Program-made: the position numbers and the translations under genes
Shown here: positions 59,901 to 64,000 of the stretch, one piece after another
How the letters are laid out: each line of letters opens with the position of its first letter
Position numbering within the stretch: the first letter of the stretch is position 1
Notes under the pieces: generated by a model
What the model was told of the DNA's origin: nothing
The model's database searches: none
The model's input: the letters and a program-made list of their open reading frames with translations, nothing else
Assembly (NCBI GenBank): GCA_963627915.1
Contig: CAVGCY010000026.1
Coordinates: 95,650-159,649 of the forward strand
Direction: 5' to 3'
From: CALACW01 sp963627915
GTDB lineage: Bacteria; Bacillota; Clostridia; Oscillospirales; Acutalibacteraceae
Length of the DNA: 64,000 nucleotides

Positions 59901-61342
59901 TAGGTATATTTCTTTTCTTTATAGACAACTGCGATTTTGTCAGGAGTTTGTCTGCAGTTTTCCGCAAACAAATCGACAATCGTTTTGCTGTCGTCATAAG
60001 CGAGCTCCGTCTTGTTAAAGCCGTCAAGCACATCGAGCTGTTGTCCGCTCACAAGCTCCGTTTCACATAGCTTCGTTTTTTTCAGAAACTGTTCGGCAAC
60101 CGTTATAAACGAGTCGGCAAACGACCTGACAGTTCCCTCTCTGAACAAATCGCTTCGATATTCAAAACGCAGAACGAATTTTTCGCCCTCTTCAAACACC
60201 ATTACATTTAACTTTGAAACCGCACTCTTTGAAACAATAATATTCAGCCTAAATATCCGTCCGCCGAGCTCTATTTTATTTAAAATATTGCCGCCCTGAT
60301 ACGCCATCATAATATCTGCGCCGAGGTCATAATCAGACGCAAGATTCATAAACGGATACGAATCGTTCGCGACAGTCTCGGTTATGCTCTTACGTACATT
60401 TTTAAGAAAATCCGCAACGGAGGACTCCTCGTCGATATCCGCGTGCATCGGAAGAGTGCGAACCATCATTCCGACCGTATTTAAAAGTCTCTTATCAAAT
60501 CTGCCGTGCGTAACGGTACAAATTGAAACCTCGTTCTGATTGGTAAATTTTGAAACGGTATACTCATATACGCCGAGAAAAACGGTATAAGGCGTTATAT
60601 TATTTTTAAAAGCAAAACCGCGTACGTCCTCGACGGAAAATCTGCCCTCGGTCGTTACGGTAAAATAACTGTTGGGCTTGTTCTCAACCTCGGAATTATC
60701 AGCAAAATCCTCCGTAATTTCCGTTTTTTCTTCGACCGATGAAAAAATACCGTCGTAATATTCCTTTGACTTTTTATAAATCTCGGTTTCTTCAAGCTTT
60801 TCTTCAAAAACGGACAAATCGAGCTGTGTGAATTTTTCGCGGACAAGCTCCTTCCCGTCATATGCAAGCGAAACGTCATTGCAAAAAACGGTTGCGGATG
60901 TGCCGTCGAAAATAATATGGTGAAAATCCATAATAAATATAAATTCTTCACCGCACTCAAAAACGGAAAACCTGATAAGAACATCCTTTTCAAGGTCAAA
61001 CGGTTTGACAAAATCCTCCGCCGCCTTTTCAAGATTATCAACACGGACGACGGGGATGTCAAAATCGATTTCATCTCTGAGCCTCATCATCGGACTGCCC
61101 GTTGAATTGTCAATAACGATTTTTATAACCGGGTGATTATCAACCGCTTTTTTTACGGCCTGCCTCAGTCTGTCAATGTCTATTTCGCCCTTATTGAAGC
61201 GAAAAAAGCATGGTATATTGTACATCGTACCATGCGGATTGTGCATACACGAAAGATAAATTCCCATCTGGGAGGGCGTAAGCGGATAAAGCTCCCTTTT
61301 TTCTCCCTTGCACGAATCAAGCAATTCATTCAGATTTTCCAT
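53996..61342 (-). CDS. nonribosomal peptide synthetase, C-A-T-C-A-T-R
   Basis: 2448 residues from ATG 61342 (GGAG nine bases upstream). Order: C1 (HHIIFDG at 141-147), A1 (YTSGSTGTPKG near 600), T1 (GMTSL, Ser near 983), C2 (HHIIFDG near 1169), A2 (YTSGSTGKPKG near 1617), T2 (GGTSL near 2001), terminal reductase (LLTGPAGFLGA near 2082; YTLSK catalytic pair). Both HHxxxDG sites and both carrier serines are intact. A starter C domain suggests N-acylation of the first amino acid, and a reductase end suggests release as an aldehyde, as in gut clostridial dipeptide-aldehyde/pyrazinone synthetases. My hand alignment gives pocket residues D-A-M-I-I-G-I-V-Y-K (A1) and D-L-K-N-L-G-T-V-S-K (A2); I do not assign substrates. 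Last gene after STAS and MATE-HATPase genes. Confidence 0.93.
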   Translation of the reverse strand: MENLNELLDSCKGEKRELYPLTPSQMGIYLSCMHNPHGTMYNIPCFFRFNKGEIDIDRLRQAVKKAVDNHPVIKIVIDNSTGSPMMRLRDEIDFDIPVVRVDNLEKAAEDFVKPFDLEKDVLIRFSVFECGEEFIFIMDFHHIIFDGTSATVFCNDVSLAYDGKELVREKFTQLDLSVFEEKLEETEIYKKSKEYYDGIFSSVEEKTEITEDFADNSEVENKPNSYFTVTTEGRFSVEDVRGFAFKNNITPYTVFLGVYEYTVSKFTNQNEVSICTVTHGRFDKRLLNTVGMMVRTLPMHADIDEESSVADFLKNVRKSITETVANDSYPFMNLASDYDLGADIMMAYQGGNILNKIELGGRIFRLNIIVSKSAVSKLNVMVFEEGEKFVLRFEYRSDLFREGTVRSFADSFITVAEQFLKKTKLCETELVSGQQLDVLDGFNKTELAYDDSKTIVDLFAENCRQTPDKIAVVYKEKKYTYAEVNEITDRIAGYIHSKGIGREDIVSILITRSEYMPIASLGVMKAGAAYQPLDPSYPTERLRFMIKDADAKLLIADEHLLELLPDYDGEILLTKNIPSLPKTVPVSETPSPEDLFILIYTSGSTGTPKGAMLEHRNLLAMCKTHIKNYDVTPDSIYAAYASYGFDACLMEMYCPLAAGAQLHVIDEDIRLDLVRLNRYFEDNGVTHVFITTQVARQFATEIENHSLKYLITGGERLVPLEPPENFVLVNIYGPTECIVYITSQKVDKLYDRIPVGKSVDNVKLYIIDKYKRRLPVGALGELCASGYQVSRGYLNRPEQTAKIYEKNPYCTQKGYERFYHTGDIVRFIDDGRVDYIGRNDGQVKIRGFRIELSEVDKIIRKFDSITNCAVVAKSLEGGGQCIHAYIVADKKIDVQKLNEFILENKPPYMVPAAIMQIDAIPLNVNGKLDRRSLPEIKSDASKKKNSAERELTFLEKKISEIVKRVIGHDDFDISENLINAGMTSLSVIKLAVELNKTFGFETQVKKMMKGCSVLSIEDELQEFMFSGAVKPKVAEEKEKKDYKTFYPLSKTQLGVYIDCMKNPYGTTYNIPSIIAFPKSTDAHRLADCIVRVIKAHPYIMTGLTLENDEIGQKFTDSAQPDIPVKEFTEKQLEAFKKEFVKPYNLMKSPLFRICVAKTEKAVYLLCDFHHIIFDGASVALFFEQLKILYEGGEIKPESYTYFDYVEDEIKSENGEKYKEAERFFDSMMENFESASEITADLRGQAEDGRLASQAVSFDMEKVEKFCRENEVTPAHLFLAGTFYAVSRFVNSRNVYISTISNGRSDIRLANCFGMFVKTLALSIEVGDITSLEFVRKSKNVFTSAIENEIYPYTGICAKYGYAPNIMYEYQLGVVDGIEFNGESVRFDCLEMDTAKFKTAVHIEEYDGRPSVVVQYNDALYSGEIMKTLAKSVLNAVEHIIENPNGKIRKVSLLDNDSSALLERFKSSEIAPVEIKILHKMIEKQVEKTPERTALIACDGKLSYRELDRLSNITANALIEKGLKKGGRVLLLLGRTSRFFTSLLGVLKAGGAFIPSCPEYPKERIDNIIEDSAADFVITEGELLEKYEKTVDVSELLAGTDDSCPSVDVKPEDLAYIIYTSGSTGKPKGVMLRHIGIANYLSYSVSNVQVCNVVDNCHVYGSVTTVSFDLSMKETLLSFCHGLTLVFASDEQTMNPSALAKFFTENGVDVFNSTPSRLLQYMELDEFTRAMANCKVILSGGEKYPDRLLNLLREKTNAVIINTYGPTEITVSSNAKNLTDADVITVGRPLRNYTEYIVDSDDNPLPVGVVGELLIQGCGVALGYRNLPEQTAKSFVEFKGERTYRSGDYAKWTADGDVVILGRTDNQVKLRGLRIELGEIEKCLTAVDGIKTGIALIRKVGKTDAICAYYTAQRQLETEYIKDQLKKTLTDYMVPSVYVQLDAMPLTPNGKINTKALPEPKLDKTENGQLPKNELEKTFCDIFAEILKLDNVYADDNFFDIGGTSLTVTGIVISASKKNIEIAYNDVFENPTPQALARLAGRDDSSEENDENLADYDYSNINELLKKNNIDSFRNGERQELGDVLLTGPAGFLGAHILYELLHRYTGRVYCLIRGKHGNTAENRLNSIYYYYFEESLREKFSDRVFVADGDVTNRACFDNLLDKGIDTVINCAANVKHFSNGTDIEDVNLYGTLNVLDFCKQADARLIQVSTMSIGGMFIGQKGPVDRLKENQLYFGQYEGSKYTLSKFLAERAVLEEASKGFNAKIMRVGTLAARNSDGEYQINFTTNTFMGRLKSTLLIGKYPYEAMETPFELSPVDFVARAILLLAQTPKECTVFHPFNNHTLIMGDLYTEMNKIGLHSEGAEQDEYMAALDRAEQNPEKAKILSSMIAYQNMAHGQKTFTVAKSNAYTMQVLYRMGFMWPVTSFDYMKRFINALRGLGFFDTDKG

Positions 61343-61389
61343 TATAATCAACTCCGTTTGTTATACTGCCGCCGACTGTCCTCGGCCGC

Positions 61390-63147
61390 TTAAAGTTTAA
61401 TTATCGTACGGTTAAAACCGATTACCCTCGAATATTCCACGTTTTCCGATATTGCCTTTACAACGTTCAGCGGACTCGGCTCGGGGTTATCGCCGTCAAG
61501 CGGATTAAACTCCTCACCGTTATCGCGGACGGAAATAATTGTACCGTCGCTGTCGGAAAAAATTCTTATATCGATATCGGCGTCCTTCTTTTTTCCGTTC
61601 ATCCTTTGAGCACAGTCCGCCGCCATTTCTTCGACGGCAACCGCTATCCTGTTTGCACGGCGCTCCTCGATTCCGTTCTTTGCAAGAAAGGATGAAAGGT
61701 ACAGCGATACGCCTGCGGCATTCTCCCTTGTACCCTTAAAGGAAAGCGAGAGAAGCTCATTGTCATCCGTTTCCTCAAGAAGATAGAAATTTTTATATTT
61801 ACCGCCGGATTTTTTTCTTTCGACAAGGTCAATGATATAAACGACAATAAGCGTTCCGACCTGAGATACAATGAGCGAAAACCAAACGCCCGTGATACCG
61901 AAAAATTTTGAAAGAATCAACGCCGAAGGTATTATAACGGCAATTCCGTTAACAAATGAAATTGCGGTTGAAATCGCCCTTTTCTGCGTCGCCATATAGT
62001 AATAAAGGAGCAGGAACGAAAAAGCCATTCCGGGAAAAGAAAGAGCGTTAAATCTTAAAGCGGGGACTGTTAACGCAATATCCTCGGGCGAGGTAATACC
62101 GAAAAATTTAATTACCGGTTCCGGAGATATGCATAAAAAGAGCATAATAACAACGCTTGAAACGGTGAGAACCCTTGCCGCACGGCGGAACGCGTAGCGA
62201 ACGCCGTCGTAATCCCTCTCACCGAGACAGACGCCGATAATCGGAATCATCGTCTGACTTGCCCCTGTAATGAACATCGACATAAAAATCTGACTTGACG
62301 AGCATACGGAATAGGAAACCATGCCTGCGCTGCCGCCCGCGCTTTGGATAATCGTATTCAAAAACAGCATTTTTACAGCCACAAGCATTGTTCCGAGCGC
62401 GCCGGAAATACCTATCGTCACCATTTTACCGAGAGATTTAAAAAATTCAACCGGCTTAGCGAGAATTGAAAAATCAAAATGAAGCGTACTTTTTTTCGTT
62501 ATAAAATGCGTCGACATTATCACAAAACCGACTGCATATCCCGACACGGTGGCGATTGCCGAACCGGCAATACCGAGTTTAAAAACGCCCATTAAAATAT
62601 AATCAAGTCCGAGATTTACGACATTTGCCGTTATTACCATACCCGAAGCAAATTTGGGTCTTGCGTCAGCTCTGACAAAGTAAACCGAACACATAAACAA
62701 AAAATAAACGGGAGTGCCGATTATAAACGGGATATAATATTGATACAGCAATGATTTAAGCTCCGCGTCCTTAGTCAGAAGCGAGCATATAAATTCAGCC
62801 GCCGGAAGCTGAACGGCAGTAAAGACCGCGCTGAGCGCAATTATCACTATAAAAGTAGACGTAAAAACCCTGTCAGCCTGCCTGTCGTCGCGTTTCCCCT
62901 TCGCAAAGGAAATAATTGAAGACGCTCCCAGCCCGAAAAGAATCGTAATCGAAAAATAAAGCTGCATAATCGGCGACATGAGATTAATTGCCGCAAGCGC
63001 GTTTTGTCCGAGAAGGTTTCCCGCAATGACCGAATCGATAATCATTGCAACGTTAGTCGCCATAGCCGTCAGTACCGTCGGAAGAAAATATTCGGCATAT
63101 TTTTTGTTGACGGTAGCGGCATTTCTGCCAAGTGTCATATCGCTCAT
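61390..63147 (-). CDS. MATE-family transporter fused to an RsbW-like HATPase domain
   Basis: 585 residues. Residues about 15-440 are a twelve-helix MATE exporter (LGQNALAAINLMSP, FGLGASSIISFAKGKRD, YFVRADARPKFASGMVI; a second half with GASQTMIPIIGVCLGERDY). Residues about 455-585 are a cytoplasmic GHKL domain: AVAVEEMAADCAQRM at the N box, DNGEEFNPLDGDNPEP at the G1 box and a C-terminal strand. The usual N-box Asn is Asp here, so kinase activity may be weakened. It lies 30 bases after a STAS gene and 47 before the NRPS, which it probably serves as exporter. The STAS protein could bind the ATPase domain and gate transport or sense its state. AAGGAG five bases before the ATG. Confidence 0.88.
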   Translation of the reverse strand: MSDMTLGRNAATVNKKYAEYFLPTVLTAMATNVAMIIDSVIAGNLLGQNALAAINLMSPIMQLYFSITILFGLGASSIISFAKGKRDDRQADRVFTSTFIVIIALSAVFTAVQLPAAEFICSLLTKDAELKSLLYQYYIPFIIGTPVYFLFMCSVYFVRADARPKFASGMVITANVVNLGLDYILMGVFKLGIAGSAIATVSGYAVGFVIMSTHFITKKSTLHFDFSILAKPVEFFKSLGKMVTIGISGALGTMLVAVKMLFLNTIIQSAGGSAGMVSYSVCSSSQIFMSMFITGASQTMIPIIGVCLGERDYDGVRYAFRRAARVLTVSSVVIMLFLCISPEPVIKFFGITSPEDIALTVPALRFNALSFPGMAFSFLLLYYYMATQKRAISTAISFVNGIAVIIPSALILSKFFGITGVWFSLIVSQVGTLIVVYIIDLVERKKSGGKYKNFYLLEETDDNELLSLSFKGTRENAAGVSLYLSSFLAKNGIEERRANRIAVAVEEMAADCAQRMNGKKKDADIDIRIFSDSDGTIISVRDNGEEFNPLDGDNPEPSPLNVVKAISENVEYSRVIGFNRTIIKL

Positions 63148-63177
63148 TTAAACTCCTTATATAGCGGATATCCGCGT

Positions 63178-63486
63178 TTATATCTGTTCAATGTCAAGAT
63201 AATCGCGCATTCCCGTCATATCGAAAAGCTCCGCTATCATACTGTTGACATTTACAATTTTCAAACTGCCGCCGTTGCTTTTGAGGTCTTTATAAAGCGA
63301 AAGAATTACTCTCAGTCCCGAGCTTGAAACATATTCAAGGTCATTAAAATTAAGCGTAACGTTTTCCGTTTCATCATAATCGATATCGCTTATCTCACCG
63401 ATTAACTGCTGCGACGTCATAGTATCAAGACGCCCCTTAAGCGTAATGATAACGTTTCTGTTGCTGACTGCCTTGTTTATTTCCAT
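63178..63486 (-). CDS. STAS anti-sigma factor antagonist heading the NRPS operon
   Basis: 102 residues from ATG 63486 (GGAGG eight bases before; a longer frame has no ribosome site). STAS core: NVIITLKGRLDTMTSQQLIGEI, LEYVSSSGLRVILSLYKDL (phospho-Ser motif near residue 56) and LFDMTGMRDYLDIEQI. Belongs to the same type as the STAS proteins at 11399 and 52818. First gene of STAS / MATE-HATPase / NRPS. Likely partner of the HATPase domain encoded next. Confidence 0.88.
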   Translation of the reverse strand: MEINKAVSNRNVIITLKGRLDTMTSQQLIGEISDIDYDETENVTLNFNDLEYVSSSGLRVILSLYKDLKSNGGSLKIVNVNSMIAELFDMTGMRDYLDIEQI

Positions 63487-63612
63487 ACATAGTACCTCCG
63501 ATAGGACATGTTCTTTGATTTTATGATATTCAGAATATTTCCGCCGTCTCTTCCCTCTCACCGGCATACTTTTTATGCTAAGTCCGTTAAATGCAAAGCT
63601 CTTTATTAAAGA

Positions 63613-63641
63613 ATTATATCATATTCAAATGAAAAAGTAAA
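63613..63641 (-). promoter_or_regulatory. promoter of the STAS/MATE/NRPS operon
   Basis: Minus strand TTTACT (63636-63641), 17-base spacer, perfect TATAAT (63613-63618). Leader of about 120 bases without an evident riboswitch. The rest of the gap (63642-63750) shows nothing else. Confidence 0.65.
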
Positions 63642-63750
63642 GTCGAAGCACCCATATAAATCCCCAAAAAAGCCCGACATATTTACTCTCCGTGTAATGT
63701 AAATCATCAACGTGCATAAAACGGCACACCGACCGCATACAGCCGTAAAC

Positions 63751-63790
63751 AAAACCCGGGGCTTGATTTTACGTCAAGTCCCGGGTTTCT
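63751..63790 (-). terminator. terminator of the second dockerin-like gene
   Basis: Stem AACCCGGGGCTTGA / TCAAGTCCCGGGTT, with A/T-rich tails on both sides. Similar in place and sequence to the hairpin after the DUF6273 gene at 26023. Confidence 0.75.
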
Positions 63791-63794
63791 TTAT

Positions 63795-64000
63795 TTATTC
63801 GTAAATTTTAGACTGAAGTCTTGCGGCGAAGCGTAAAACGCTTCTTGCCTCTTTGCTCGTTACCTTACCGTCGGAATCGATATCCGCGGATTCCTTTGTA
63901 ACATCATCAGGGCTTTCGAGTTTTGCCGCGATTCTTAACATCGCTCTTGCGTCCTTCGCGGTGATTTTTCCGTCCGCTTCCGTATCGCCCTTGATAATAA
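63795..64000 (-). CDS. dockerin-like C-terminus of a protein extending beyond the window
   Basis: Only the last 68 codons are present; the N-terminal part lies beyond 64000. The end carries two Ca-loop repeats, GDTEADGKITAKDARAML and DIDSDGKVTSKEARSVL, and finishes LQSKIYE. This is almost the same as the end of the protein at 26068; residue 3 of the first loop is Glu instead of the usual Asn/Asp. The two genes also share a similar terminator hairpin. Probably a secreted surface or matrix protein; the main domain cannot be seen. Confidence 0.82.
   Translation of the reverse strand, partial: IIKGDTEADGKITAKDARAMLRIAAKLESPDDVTKESADIDSDGKVTSKEARSVLRFAARLQSKIYE

Overview
The window reads as a chromosome segment of a low-to-moderate G+C, anaerobic, gut-type Clostridia (Ruminococcus/Oscillospirales-like; inferred from gene content, G+C judged by eye only). 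The reasons are: a sporulation sigma factor K gene, class II GalT, RqcH, TrmK, a SAM-I (S-box) and an FMN (RFN) riboswitch, clostridial partner-switching (STAS / RsbW-type) proteins, dockerin-like secreted proteins, and a C-A-T-C-A-T-reductase NRPS of the type known from gut Clostridia. Genes are densely packed. Most promoters are near-consensus sigma-A boxes and most transcription units end in clear intrinsic terminators.

Layout. 1-3948 (minus): part of a phage head module (scaffold-like protein, N4-gp56-type major capsid protein, a small protein, a connector-like protein, and a large structural protein cut by the window edge). It stands directly beside host genes, with no portal or terminase upstream. 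4118-7730: rodA (minus), then tsaE-tsaB-rpiB and upp (plus). 7951-8154: tRNA-Gln(CTG) with its own promoter and terminator. 8394-12568: a signalling operon made of a 5TM sensor-SpoIIE phosphatase-HATPase protein, a Mesh1/SpoT-type HD hydrolase, and a STAS-kinase-like fusion. 12659-14134: cytosolic GH5 glycosidase. 14415-18041: recA-recX-rimO-pgsA with a LexA-like box at the promoter. 18262-22557: DUF1858-trmK-nif3-rqcH-pyridoxal kinase operon. 23094-25444: metK and ribU, controlled by SAM-I and FMN riboswitches. 25641: a MIF-type tautomerase. 26068-28284: a dockerin-like secreted DUF6273 protein whose signal peptide seems frameshifted. 28474-29518: rpsF-ssb-rpsR. 29679-31793: VanY-type carboxypeptidase and a lipoprotein. 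32004-36435: typA, ackA and tmcAL. 36527-39540: DUF308 protein, sigK, lipid kinase, GtrA-like protein. 39601-41648: metallophosphoesterase and GH43. 41841-43858: three very short ORFs for amphipathic peptides around a secreted staphylococcal-type lipase. 43937-50509: galT, DUF896, nadB-nadC-mscS, hflX. 50570-53835: ChbG/YdjC deacetylase, alpha/beta hydrolase, an RsbW/RsbV pair, and a repeat protein with a CFI-box-like C-terminus. 53996-63486 (minus): STAS protein, a MATE transporter fused to an RsbW-like ATPase domain, and a 2448-residue NRPS. 63795-64000: the C-terminus of a second dockerin-like protein almost identical in sequence to the end of the first.

How they work together. Three separate loci carry partner-switching parts (STAS antagonists, HATPase anti-sigma-type domains, a SpoIIE phosphatase), yet no cognate sigma factor lies beside any of them. 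One of the three is wired into the NRPS operon through the MATE-HATPase fusion, which suggests that synthesis or export of the predicted N-acyl dipeptide aldehyde/pyrazinone is tied to a phospho-switch. The most striking candidates for something undescribed are this STAS / MATE-HATPase / NRPS operon, the SpoIIE / alarmone-hydrolase / STAS-kinase operon, and the amphipathic micro-peptide cluster with its lipase.
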